NCBI GenBank assembly: GCA_020726505.1
Contig: JAHLEZ010000007.1
Coordinates: 1,054,001-1,118,000 of the forward strand
Length of the DNA stretch: 64,000 bases
Direction of reading: 5' to 3'
Origin: Leptodontidium sp. MPI-SDFR-AT-0119
Taxonomy: Eukaryota; Ascomycota; Leotiomycetes; Helotiales; Leptodontidiaceae
Translations under genes and position numbers: made by a program
In this document: piece by piece, positions 11,404-21,632 of the stretch
Position numbering within the stretch: the first letter of the stretch is position 1
How the letters are laid out: each line of letters starts with the position of its first letter
Notes under the pieces: model-generated
What the model was told of the DNA's origin: nothing
Seen by the model: only the letters and a program-made list of their open reading frames with translations
Database searches by the model: none

Positions 11404-13017
11404 TTACGTCTCCATACAGACCAAAGAATGCTCTAACTCCATACTATCTTCAACTAAAGAGATTACAATTAATTTGCGCTTTTGGCGGCCCTCCGTACCA
11501 ATTCTAAAACAGTTAGTAATAATCTCCGTCCTGAAAGCTACTTGATCAGTCCATTTCTCTGCCCTAGGCACGTCTAAATAAAAACTAAGTAAGTAGGCGT
11601 TTATAATAGCTGTATCTTCTAACCACGTAGCCAAAGATTGATGACCTCCTCGTCGACACAGCGTTTCTAGCGAATTTAGCTTTTTAAGTTGATTCCCTCT
11701 GTCTACAGCCCCCATTTAGTAGTTATATAAGTACTAGTACTCAGGAATCACAAGCCACGCAGTTGCGTTTGGTCCGAAAGGTACTCGTGAGGTTTTGGCC
11801 AAAGAGGAGGTCTCTGAAGGTCGCTTACGGAGGCACTCTACCTCCCTCTAAGCGTCATTCTCGGTAGACAGCGAGAGTACTAGAGCATTGTCTTTCCACG
11901 CTATCATATTAACTTTTCCGTCTTCGGTAGATGCAATCTCAAGGGTTCCCCAGGGGACTTAGTCTTTCTTAGCATCCCAAGCCTTCAGGTCAGCAAAACG
12001 TTTGAGTATTCCACTCTTAGCTGTGCACGTGCCTGTGGCCCCCCAACCTCGCTCTCTACCGTACGTCAAGAGCTTGATATTCCTAAATAAGTTGTCAAGG
12101 TAGACGCAGTGGCCTTTGCCATGGCTAGGAAGCCGGTCCATAAGGTGCGCTACCACGGCCAAAGAGGTATTGGTTCCCAAAGCCTTAGGTTAATCGATTT
12201 TCCATGGACCAAGTCTACCTCTTGCTGGATCACTCTTTCTAGTCCCTTTCCGGTGGTAAACCCAATCAAAAAAGTAGCCTTAATCAGCCAGGACCCAGAC
12301 TTTATATCCCCGATTAATAGGTTTCCCCGGAATCTTTAAAGTATCATAAGACCGGCCCTGAAAACGTACCATGGCCTCATCCACAGCAACGTTCTTTCCA
12401 GGGGACCATAGAGCTCGGGAGGTTTCCAAAATATAAGTATTCAAGGGCTCCAACTAAAGATCTATTAGAAATAGGTCCGGATCATTAAAAACAAGGCTTA
12501 CTCGGTCAAAAACAGCTTGAAACTCATGTTCCGGATCATCTGCACATAGCCGAAAAGCTGTATATATGGCTTCATACCTCCGTAGGCTCATAACCTCAGA
12601 AACCGTATGCCTTAGCCATAAAGGTGTCCCTGCTTTCCAGAAGGACCGGATGTCGTTTTCAGCGTGTATTCCCATATAAATACGAATCCCTAGGTAGCCA
12701 TAGACCTCGGGTATAGTTACAGGCTTCCAAGCCCGAATCCGGGCATGCTTAGATATATCATTTACATCCGTACGAGCCTATATTTACCTATCTTTCCGTG
12801 CATTCGTATAATTACATATTACCCGGATCTGATCCTCCGGGAAAAATAAGAGAAATAGCCCCCAGGCGTCGATAGGTAATATATAAGGTAGTAGGGTTAT
12901 TTGCGTTAAAAAGGGGGGTAAATCCATAGGTATAAAGGTCGCATTAGTCTCTGGAACTGGGGGCAAGTTAGGCCGTGTAGTGGCAGGGTCCGTAGAATCA
13001 GCGACAACGTTTTGCAT
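11404..13017 (-). pseudogene. piggyBac-type transposase remnant
   Basis: Start ATG at 13017 (MQNVVADSTDPATT). Broken blocks follow in order: YGYLGIRIYMGIHAEN, VDEAMVRFQGRS (first catalytic Asp), GHCVYLDNLF (second Asp) and MGAVDRGNQL (third Asp), so all three acidic residues survive. The frame is lost near 12780 and interrupted at least six times by TAA or TAG, for example after LAD (12291 area), after KKD at 11959-11961 and twice just before MGAVDRGNQ. All interruptions seen are TAA/TAG, never TGA, in places where Gln would fit; that is what C-to-T change of CAR codons gives. Repeat-induced point mutation is a plausible cause, but not proven here. Confidence 0.8.
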
Positions 13018-13103
13018 TGTGTTTAGTGGGGATTTGTATAAGGAATAATGATAATTATTTAGTTTGTTTACGTGGTTTGTTTACTCTCACTTTAGTAGGG
13101 AAC

Positions 13104-13144
13104 CCGCCAAGACGCTAAAAGTGGCTCTACCGCTTGAGGGGATA
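13104..13144 (-). repeat. Right terminal inverted repeat of the piggyBac-like element
   Basis: Contains GCCAAGACGCTAAAAGTGG and ends CCGCTTGAGGGGATA, the reverse complement of the left end. Confidence 0.8.
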
Positions 13145-13440
13145 GTGAGCAGATATTCATCAAAGAGTCAGCCGATCGCAGCTATATATGGATCTGTCAA
13201 ACTTACCCGCAACTGAAACCCCTTTCAAGCTTTTAAACCATCAAGTAGATTCCTTTTCATAGGTCCTCTCGGGAGTCGAGATTGCGATTTGCATCCTCGA
13301 AAGGCTTTGGCTCTGAAAGGAATGTGGAATGAAGTGAGACTAGGACAAACAAACAAAGAAATCGAGTCTCACACTCAAACAATACCTGTTGATCCCCAGC
13401 CGCCGAGAGGCGGGCTTACATGCGACTTTCAGTTCCTCAA

Positions 13441-13473
13441 CAAAGGGACAAAGGAACAAAGGAACAAAGGAAC
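13441..13473 (+). repeat. Short tandem repeat, 8-bp unit (AAAGGAAC)
   Basis: About four imperfect tandem copies of an ACAAAGGA-type octamer. It lies about 190 bp upstream of the start of the small Cys-rich gene, in the likely 5' leader or promoter. The spacer 13145-13658 otherwise shows nothing I can name. Confidence 0.7.
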
Positions 13474-13658
13474 AGAGTTTCGAGAAGAAAAAACAGAGTA
13501 TTCATTGCAGATTCAAGAACTAGGCATTTCCACCAGGGACCATATTTAGCTAGAACCGACACCATTCATTCTTCATTACCCATCGCCCATCGCATTAAGA
13601 CTCCGAACTATCTCTATTTGGAAAGATACGAGAAAAAGACTGAGGAGACAACCACAAA

Positions 13659-14030
13659 ATGTGCAAAGGGGTAACCACAACCATGAGCTGCGGCCACCGC
13701 CTCCGACACTACACATCACGTTGTCAGTCGTCCGTAGACGCCAAGAAACTCTGCGAAGAGCCTGAAGGCCCAAAACAAAGTATCAACGATTCGTGCGCTG
13801 ATTGTCATGCCCCGTATGCCATATACGAGATTAACAGATACCACGACGAGTTGCACCATAAGCTCATGGAATCCATGAGGCGTGCGCAGACGAAAGAAGA
13901 AGTGCTGGCGATTCAGAGGGAGGTTGAGAAAGCGCATGCACTAAGAGGGAGCGAATTGAGAACTGCGAGTCTGTTGAAGTGGAATGGGGATGTGGTTTGG
14001 ATACCAACTGATGTAAAAACTGATAAATAA
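13659..14030 (+). CDS. Small Cys/His-containing hypothetical protein, 123 aa
   Basis: Single-exon frame starting MCKGVTTTMSCGHRLRHYTS. The N-terminal half has spaced cysteines and histidines (C2, CGH at 11-13, C22, C32, CADCHAPY near 48), and the C-terminal half is a charged helix ending in WNGDVVWIPTD. The MC...T..CGH pattern resembles a widespread group of short fungal proteins of unknown function, possibly zinc-binding. No signal peptide or membrane segment. The first ATG is used; a second Met at codon 9 is possible. Confidence 0.55.
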   Translation: MCKGVTTTMSCGHRLRHYTSRCQSSVDAKKLCEEPEGPKQSINDSCADCHAPYAIYEINRYHDELHHKLMESMRRAQTKEEVLAIQREVEKAHALRGSELRTASLLKWNGDVVWIPTDVKTDK

Positions 14031-14243
14031 ATGTAAGATCCATGAATTTGGCTTTGAAGCGTACAGGAAGTTGATTTTGGATCGTGATAGTTTGACGGCG
14101 TGAAAATCAACAATAACCGAACAACGGCCTCCGTCAAGCGTCGACGACGACCAACCGATGTTGGCTAAAGAGACCGGGAGAATCGAAGACCCGGGCTCAT
14201 TCCGCTCGGTGGACTTCCCGTGCATTGTTCAGCGCCGCAGACT

Positions 14244-16608
14244 TCAGCACTCCGTGTGTCTTTGGTTGCCTCTGCCCTTCTGCCCAGCATCTTCAACCCG
14301 AGCTCTCGTGTCTTCCTTCTGCGCCTTTCGAGCAGCCTCTTGAGCCTTGTCCATGGCTCTCTTCGCATCCCTATATTCTTTCATGCGTCTCTTCCCAAGT
14401 GAGCCATGTCTTCGTCTATCATCTGCGTTCCGGAGCAGAGGAAGTTGAATAATGGCAGAGAAAGTATCGAAAACCTTCTGGATCGGCACTTCATGACGCT
14501 CTGCAACTTCCGCGAAAGGAAACAATTCTTGGCAGGTTTCAGCGATGTCCACAATCCTAGATAATAAGCCTGGTTAGCGTGGGGGGTTTCTGGGTTGGTA
14601 TATCACATACAGATTTGGAGAGTGTTTGCGGCCCAACCGTGCCTTCGGTATCTGAAAGGAGGTAACACGTGGGCTAAAACGCTCATCGGGTGGTGAAGAA
14701 ACCGGACTGGCAGCTTTTGCCGGTGGGATACCAATAGCCTGTGATTGTGTTTCAGAATCGACTCTCTGGGACCTCATGATATTGGACTGATGTGAACGCC
14801 CGGCGTGATTGACCCTTTGCTGGACAGCTTCGCTCGCCCTTCCAATAAGTTCATTGGCACTGGAGATTGGATGCCTCATATGAGACTGGCTATTGGCACT
14901 CTGAATTGGAGCTACCGGCAAATTCGAAGCTCTTGGCCAGGGTGGAACCGAGTAGAGAGAAGGTTTCCGTAGCATGTCATACGATTGTGCGACCCGGATG
15001 TTACCGCGCGGAAGGATTGGAGGCACCGATGAGTGTGAATGACTGGCATGGACTCTTGGACGAGGAGGTGCTACCGGAGGTTGTGTGTGGGGGGTGTTCA
15101 TATTGTTCAATGCTAAGGTTCCTGGGGGAGGAGGTGAAGCATGGGGGTTTGAGTGCAGTGCAGATGATCGTGACTCCTGGAGAACCTGATCGCCACTGCC
15201 TGAAGAGTGGTGGCTTTGAATAGGCGGAATCCGATTTTGATGTGGCATTGTGCCTCTAGGTTGGCTACTGTGCTGAAGCCAAGTCTCACTTTCTCTCGGT
15301 TGCTCGAAGCCGTTGTTGGTTGACGATTGGTGATGTGGTGAGCTCGTTGATACATCGGCATCCGAACCCGAGAGATCCATCAGAATAGGCAATTGTCGAG
15401 TGAGAAACGACCGACTTTTGTCCACGTCGTCAAGTGTTCCACACCCGATACTTGGCCATACTGTGGATACTGGAAGATGTTGGTCCGAGCCAACCATATC
15501 AAATTGATTTGAGCTGTTTTGAAGGGTGGGAAACGGCGGCGAGGTTGCTGTTGACGCTGGAGTGGTTCGAGGAGACGCTTGCACAGATTGGCGGAGGTAA
15601 TTGAGCCTTGAACACCTCTCATCAAAGTCATCATCCTGCTTGCGCTTCGTTGAATCTGGATCCTCCGTGTGTAAAGGTCTCCATGGGATGCTAGATAAGG
15701 GCCGAGGCTCCAAGGTAGGTAGGGACTGATCCCAACAAGCCGCTGAGTCCATCAACGAGGGAATCTCTGAAGATGGAATCCCGCAGTAGCTCGGTTCCGC
15801 AAACCACGGATATTGAACGCTTGAGACACCATTGTTCGGAGTACATGGGATAGATAGGGCCGAACCTACTCGTCCTGATGGGTATTTGTTCTCTTGCAGC
15901 TGGGACAATTCCATGCGCTGAACCACATAGGTGCTTTCTCGTCGGGGTGGTTCTTGTTGTGCCACATGAAGTATCTTTGGACTTTGACTGGCGTTGGTTG
16001 GAGGTCCACAGACCTGGCTGAATGGAGATGCTGCGTGAGTAGACTCGAGCCTATTGCCATGAGGAGAAGCTTTTGGAGTGGTGCAAATATTCTCAAACCT
16101 TCTCCGTCTCTTCTTCCGTCGCCTCGGAGCACAGAAGATGATCTGCACATCATCATCTTCTTCGGTGGCCGGAGAGCCAGCATGTACACCATCCATGGCT
16201 GAGGTACTCTGTTGGATATTGTCATCACTGCACACTTGTGATTCAGTTGTAGCCTCATTTTGTATTGAATCTGCCTCTGCTTGGATTTGGACCGGGGAGG
16301 CTGTTGGCGAAGAACATTGGGTAGCTCCAAGAAGCTGAATGTGCCCAACTTGAGTCATGATGAAGCAGTGATTCTGACAAGCTAAACGAAAAAGCAGAAA
16401 AACGAGAAGACAGGGACATGATGGCAAAGATATAACAGTTGACCAAAGGATGTGCAGAAAGATGTCCTTTCAAGAACATCATTATGGGATGCTGCAAAAT
16501 TACTTGAAGAACCAAACACATATCAAAGGGATTTGTCTGTGACTGCACTTGATTGACGTCCATTGACATCCATTGACAGCTGCTGCTGTTGCTGTTGTTG
16601 TCAGACAT
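14244..16608 (-). CDS. Large low-complexity hypothetical protein with conserved helical C terminus
   Basis: Preferred model: complement(14244..14556, 14611..16373, 16504..16608), 726 aa, in phase throughout with 54- and 130-nt introns. If the first exon is not used, translation could begin at the in-frame MTQVGHIQLLG (16358). The body is rich in Ser, Pro, Gln and His and probably disordered, with a basic patch PRRRKKRRRRF (possible nuclear signal) after an acidic EEDDDVQIIF that could act as a SUMO-interaction motif. The last exon encodes a folded-looking segment (FPFAEVAERHEVPIQKVFD) and a long charged helix rich in Lys, Arg, Glu and Ala. I do not recognise a family. It is divergent from CSN6 with about 330 bp between starts. 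Confidence 0.6.
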
Positions 16609-16939
16609 TTGAATACATCTAGGGAGAAGTCTAAAGGCGACGAGTGAATGACAGATGGAAAAGAGAGAGAGAGAGAGACGAGGAAGCTGGGAAGAAAAGA
16701 GGACAAGGCTGAAGTCTATCGGCAGTCACGTGCATGACATGGGTTGTTTTAGCGCGCCAGGCTACCACCCCGCGATCCAACAGCTCCAGCTCAAGCTCCA
16801 GCTCCTCAGGATCTCGGGCACTTTGACTTCCCAAATACAAGAAAAGTACGAACAACGAATTCTCATTGAACAAGCAAGTGTAGGCACTACATACAGGCTT
16901 TTCACAACCTCTCTCTGCTACAAGGCCAACCAAGCAAAC
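16609..16939. other. Divergent promoter region between the unknown gene and CSN6
   Basis: Shared upstream region of two divergently transcribed genes. Contains a GA-rich run (GAGAGAGAGAGAGA near 16664-16678) and a CTC/CAG-rich stretch; no RNA gene seen. Confidence 0.4.
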
Positions 16940-18246
16940 ATGGCTGTCGAAAGCGCCCCAAACCCTCTCATCTCGACTCAAAAGTCCTCGGACACCAGCC
17001 TCCAGGTTGCTCTGCATCCACTGGTACTTCTCACAATCTCCGATTATATCACAAGACATACGCTCCGCCAGCAGAAAGGACCAGTGGTGGGCGCTTTATT
17101 GGGCCAACAAAATGGCAGGGAGATTACCATCGAGCATGCTTTCGATTGTCTTCTTCAGCAGGTTGATGGAGAAGTTATCCTGAGTCAAGCCTGGTTTGAG
17201 GATCGATTACAACAAAGTCAGTCACATCTGTTTATACAAATCAAAAAACTTTACTAACATAAGTCCATTCTCCAGTGAAAGATGTACACAAAGTTCCTGC
17301 TCTTGACCTTGTCGGCTGGTACACTATTCTCCCAACTTCCGGACCACAACCAAACCACCTCCCAATACACAGACAGATCCTACAGTCATACAACGAATCT
17401 GCCATCCTCCTAGGCTTCCACCCAACCGCAGTTCTTGAGACCTCAGCTGGCGGCAAGCTACCTTTGAGCATCTACGAGAGCAACTTCGAGGCTGATGACA
17501 CGACTGTGGACAATGGAGAGGACAAGGAGATGAAAGATGGAGAGCCACAACTGGCACTGAAATTCAAGGAGCTTCCATACAGCGTGGAGACTGGAGAGGC
17601 CGAAATGATCAGTGTTGACTTCGTTGCTCAAGGTGGAGGAAATGCTACGGCTGTGGAGAGCACTTCGAAGAAGCCATCACAAGGCAAGAGTGAGCCAGCA
17701 GACAAAGGCAAGGGGAAGACACGGGCAACCAAGGGAAGTGAAGACTCAGAGACAAGCAAGGGTGACGACTATCTGTCTCGGGAGGACGAGGAGCTGATTG
17801 CTTCTCTCACGGCCAAGGCGAACGCGATAAAGATGTTACACTCGCGGATCAACTTAATTGCGGTTTACCTGCAGAACCTACCCCCATCCTACGTCTCCAG
17901 TACCGTCCCCGAAGGCGCCGAATCCAGCGACAAGCAGTATACCCCGGTCAGCCACTCGATCCTTCGATCGATTCAGGCGCTGCTCGGCCGCTTGAGCCTC
18001 CTCATCCCAGCAGACAGTGCTGCATTCGAGCATGAGCTTATGTCCGAACAAAACGACGTCAACCTTGTGTCGCTGTTGAGCACCATCACCCAAAGCATCA
18101 AGGATGTCAGAGAGGCGGGTCGGAAGTTCGCCATCGTTGACAACCAGAAGTCGTTGAAGTTAAAGCCGGAGAGAGGTGGTCCTCAGGGATGGGGAAACAA
18201 CTCGTTTAATGGAGGAGTTATGGGCGTTGGAGATCTGATCTCATGA
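16940..18246 (+). CDS. CSN6: COP9 signalosome subunit 6 (MPN-domain protein)
   Basis: Exons 16940..17216 and 17276..18246 with a 59-nt intron, 415 aa. The N-terminal MPN domain reads VALHPLVLLTISDYITRH, then GALLGQQNGREITIEHAFDC, then DLVGWYTILPTSGPQPNHLP, the CSN6 order. It has no JAMM metal-binding set, as expected for this non-catalytic subunit; CSN5 does the cutting. The complex removes Nedd8 from cullins. A charged, low-complexity insert (SKKPSQGKSEPADKGKGKT region) separates the MPN domain from the C-terminal helical domain (INLIAVYLQNLPPSYV), which holds the subunit in the helical bundle. Length and order fit fungal CSN6/CsnF. Confidence 0.92.
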
Positions 18247-18600
18247 GGAAATCAGGGCTGGAGGCATCACGATTTGCATTTTACTGGCGTCTAAAGGGGA
18301 GTACTCGAGTGGGCAATGACAAACCACGGCGTTCTTTTACAACGATCATGAAGACAAGACGAGACGAGATGAGCAAATGAGAATACCATTATAGAATCCG
18401 AATCATGAGTGCAATCTACTTCCTGGGTCGGCGCTATTTGTTTGTTTCTTTCCAACACTTTTTTTCTCCTCTAAAACAGAAACCCTCCCTAGACATGAAA
18501 AATAAATTAAGAATAGAACGGAATAGGTCACCCCTGGCTGCCAGCAGATCTCTATACGACGACGACGTCGACAACAACAAGAAAGGCCATAACCATCACC
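18247..18600. other. Convergent 3' spacer
   Basis: Between the CSN6 stop and the dehydrogenase stop. Contains a GACGACGACGTCGACAACAA stretch just before the dehydrogenase end; otherwise nothing recognisable. Confidence 0.4.
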
Positions 18601-20034
18601 CTATGCCTCGATGACAACTTTGATCACCAAATTCCCATCATCATCGACCGTCCTCCCAGCCAACTCAAAAGCCTTCTTCGCCTCCGCAAGCCCCTTAAAC
18701 TTATGCGTAACCATATCATCCAAACTGGGCAATTTCATAGCTCCCTTCCCAGCCAGGAGTCTGATGCCCGTCTGGTAAGTATTTGCATACCTGAAAATAC
18801 CCAGGATGTCAACTTCGCGCAGATGAGCAGCGGAGAGAGGAACGGTCTGAATGGGCGTCCCCATACCGACCATGATGACTTTGCCGCCGGGTTTGGTGGC
18901 GTAGAGGGAGGTCTGCATGCATGCTTCTTTGCCGGTGCATTCGAATGTGACATCGACGCCGTCGTCTTCGTCTTCTTCCAAGGCGGCCATGTCCGGGCGC
19001 GCGACAGAGAGGACGTCGGCTGCTACTGCTTTTGCGCCGTCGAGGCGGTCGCTGATGCTGCTGTAGCTACTTAGAGGCGTCATTGCACCGTCTGAGCTGG
19101 CTGGCGTTGAGGTCCCGGATGTGAAGATGGAGGAGGAGGATGCACTGGAGTGGAAGGGTTTGGGTACGACATAGCCGTGGGTAGCGAAACCCTTTGAGAT
19201 GGCGTAGTTCACGCGTCCTTCGTCAACGTCCATGATGGTCACGAAGGTGCAGCCGGATTGGCGTGCCATTGCTGCGACGAGCAGCCCGACGGTGCCAGCA
19301 CCGATAACGAGGGCCGTGGAACCAGGTGCTGGAGCAGCGCGATTCAGAGAATGGATAGCGACGGACAGAGGCTCGAGGAGAGCTGCTGCGTCGAAAGAGA
19401 CATGGTCTGGGATTCTAGAAGGTCTTGTGTTAGCCAATTGCGTGGTTACCCGATCGACTGTGTAACATAGACGTACTTGTGGCACCAGATCGCTGGATGA
19501 TTGATCCTCTCCTGGAGAGTTCCCTGGAAGTGAGGCACGCTCTTCGCACTACTTCTGAATCTCATTTTCTTGCACAGATTGTATCTCCCTTTCCTGCAAA
19601 TCGTACATTGTCCACATGGGATGCCGACTTCGAGAGCAACTCTGTCGCCAACAGAAAAGCCATTGACTTGAGGCCCAATGCCCACAACTACACCAGAAGA
19701 TTCATGGCCAAGTGACAGAGGTGCACAAGCACACAGGTCGCCATTTGCGAATTTCTTGTAGTAGCTGACATCTGATCCGCAGATTCCCGTGGCTTTGATC
19801 TGGATTTGAAGCTCGCCTAGCGCAGGTTCCTCGATACTTCGTTTTTCCTAAACAGAGGTCAGGGGTATGATCTTATATGTATCTCGGGGTGCGGGGAAAG
19901 CCGTTGCGTACCAATTTTACCTCGCGGGGTCCATGTAAGACAGACGCCAGTACGTGGGTCGTTGGCTTCGAGGGGATGGAGTGGGAGTGGGATGTAATCA
20001 TGATAGGACTCGGGTCTTCCGCCATTGGAGCCAT
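18601..20034 (-). CDS. Zinc-dependent medium-chain dehydrogenase (sorbitol/xylitol dehydrogenase-like)
   Basis: Model: complement(18601..19414, 19477..19847, 19912..20034), introns 62 and 64 nt, about 435 aa. The GroES half shows TGICGSDVSYYKKF (catalytic zinc Cys), LGHESSGVV (His-Glu) and the four-cysteine structural zinc loop GIPCGQCTICRKGRYNLC. The Rossmann half has GAGTVGLLVAAMARQSG and MDVDEGR, where the Asp after the second strand suggests NAD rather than NADP. ECTGKEACMQT and PGGKVIMVGMG follow the polyol dehydrogenase pattern, so the likely reaction is oxidation of a sugar alcohol. Unusual is a Ser/Thr-rich insert of roughly 60 residues (SSASSSSIFTSG to the acidic EEDEDDGVD) inside the Rossmann domain. 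The exact substrate cannot be read from sequence. Confidence 0.85.
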
Positions 20035-21632
20035 CTTGATCCTTCTAAGACAGGCACGAAAACTTTAGTCAAAGGCGTCAAAAAAAGAAATATAATTTTG
20101 CGGGGTTACTGGTTCCTCCACGATGAAGATGATGGGGGGTACGTGGGGGTTCAAATAAGTCCTTGAAGACCCCCTATTCCAAGCTAATCTTTCAGACCGA
20201 CTTTCCATGATGATTAGGGTCGATGACTGTCAAAGGGATTTGCCAGTTAGAAGGCAGCTTGTAATCTCGACGATAGAAAAGGGTTCATAATCATAGCAGG
20301 GAAGGGCCATCGATACATGGATATGGATGCAGGGTGCTGGGTGCTGGGCACTGCTGGGGCAAGGCAGGCATGGATGGCAGGCATGGATGGCATGGATGGG
20401 GTGGTGAGCGAGGTACCGCTGGCGCAGAGCTGCCAGAACCCTGCGACTTGCAGCATGTGTGTGACATGGGTCGGGCCCGGGCCTGCTTCTCCTTTTATCG
20501 GACCTATGGGACGACAGCGTGGTGATATAAGAGGCCGAAATGCTCTCGATGGCCCTTCTATAGCTCGTGGCGGTAGGCGTGGGATGCTACCTGGAAGTCC
20601 CGGGAGCTTGGGGACGAACCCCATACTTGTAACAATTTTGGATTCAGTCTCGAGGCTATTTTCCCACTGGCCGTCTACGGTCGCCGTGCAGTGAGTACCA
20701 CCATGATTTTCAAACCCGGGGTTCCTTGGGAGCTCTGGGGACGACTGCGCTATGGTGAGCGGAGGCCGTTGTCCCGCAGCGGCTGGTCCAGACGCCTCCA
20801 AATCTCGACGAAATGGTCCCATTGGGGCCATACAGACGGTGGAGCTTCACGGCCGGCCGCATCGGAGGCATTATGGCTATAGCTGGGCGATATAATTTAC
20901 CTAGGTAAGGTATCGTACAACCGCAGGCTTCTTATCGTTCGGCAATTCTTCCAGCACGTCGTCGTCATAACGTTGTACAACCAGTGTGCGACTTGATAAC
21001 TATCTCAATCCACTTTGATGCGCGCTGTGCGGTGAGCTGGCAGTTGATCCCGAGCTGGGAAAACTTTGCCCATTTCACCGACAACCAGCCAAGGATCCGA
21101 AGGACGCAAGCTATTTCGGCCTATTTGCCAGAGAGAGTGGGCGAAGAACGGAGGGAGAAAGTGCCGCGGCTGAAAGTAGTTGGGAATTGCTGGTATTGCT
21201 GTGCTGAGCCTTGCTCCTGCTGGTCCGCTTAGGATATGTGCCCTAAGCACTGCAGCTCTAGGGCCCCACTGGGAGCGAGAAAATCCGATATATCAGAGTT
21301 CGAAGATCATAGCCATGGGAGTAGATAGCGATATGTCGCATTCCAACACCCATTGTTTTGTCTCTGACGTGGCCAGAGAGACAGAACGGCATGTGAAAAA
21401 AAAACCGATAAGGAGATGGAACGAGAGGCCATATCATTAGCGTCGCAGCGACCTAGGTATTGCACAGGAACTCATATAGGGCCTTCGAGTCCGCGAAATC
21501 AACTCATCCAGCTGCTGTGATTCACGAATTGGTATGTACTATCAATGTTACAGAGGGATGTGGGAATACAACGGGTGCCTTTGTGACCAGGATGGCTGCT
21601 GCATGCATACCACGTTCTCGGATGTGGCCTCG
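20035..21632. other. Intergenic, 1.6 kb, no gene supported
   Basis: Contains a short tandem repeat of a GGCATGGATGG-type unit at about 20363-20400. Long open frames on both strands near 20250-20880 overlap each other and have the composition of GC-rich noncoding DNA rather than of a protein. I find no RNA gene. Confidence 0.45.

Larger units (their letters stand above)
11108..13144 (-). mobile_element. piggyBac-like DNA transposon, 2.04 kb, inactive
   Basis: The element is bounded by inverted repeats. The left end begins TATCCCCTCAAGCGG at 11108, and the right end is its reverse complement CCGCTTGAGGGGATA ending at 13144. A second inner block, GCCAAGRCGCTAAAAGTGG type, is also inverted (11134-11152 and 13106-13124); the gap between blocks differs by about 6 nt. 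Inside lies a minus-strand transposase with piggyBac (DDE_Tnp_1_7) motifs. The TA at both outer borders could be part of the repeat or a TA duplication; a TTAA duplication, classical for piggyBac, is not seen. The element carries several in-frame stops and cannot move itself. Confidence 0.8.

Noticed and set aside
20247..20831. Overlapping long open frames on both strands (up to 194 codons)
   Set aside because: Frames overlap in opposite directions, have GC-rich Pro/Gly/Ala composition and no family pattern; they sit in the spacer between two well-defined genes.
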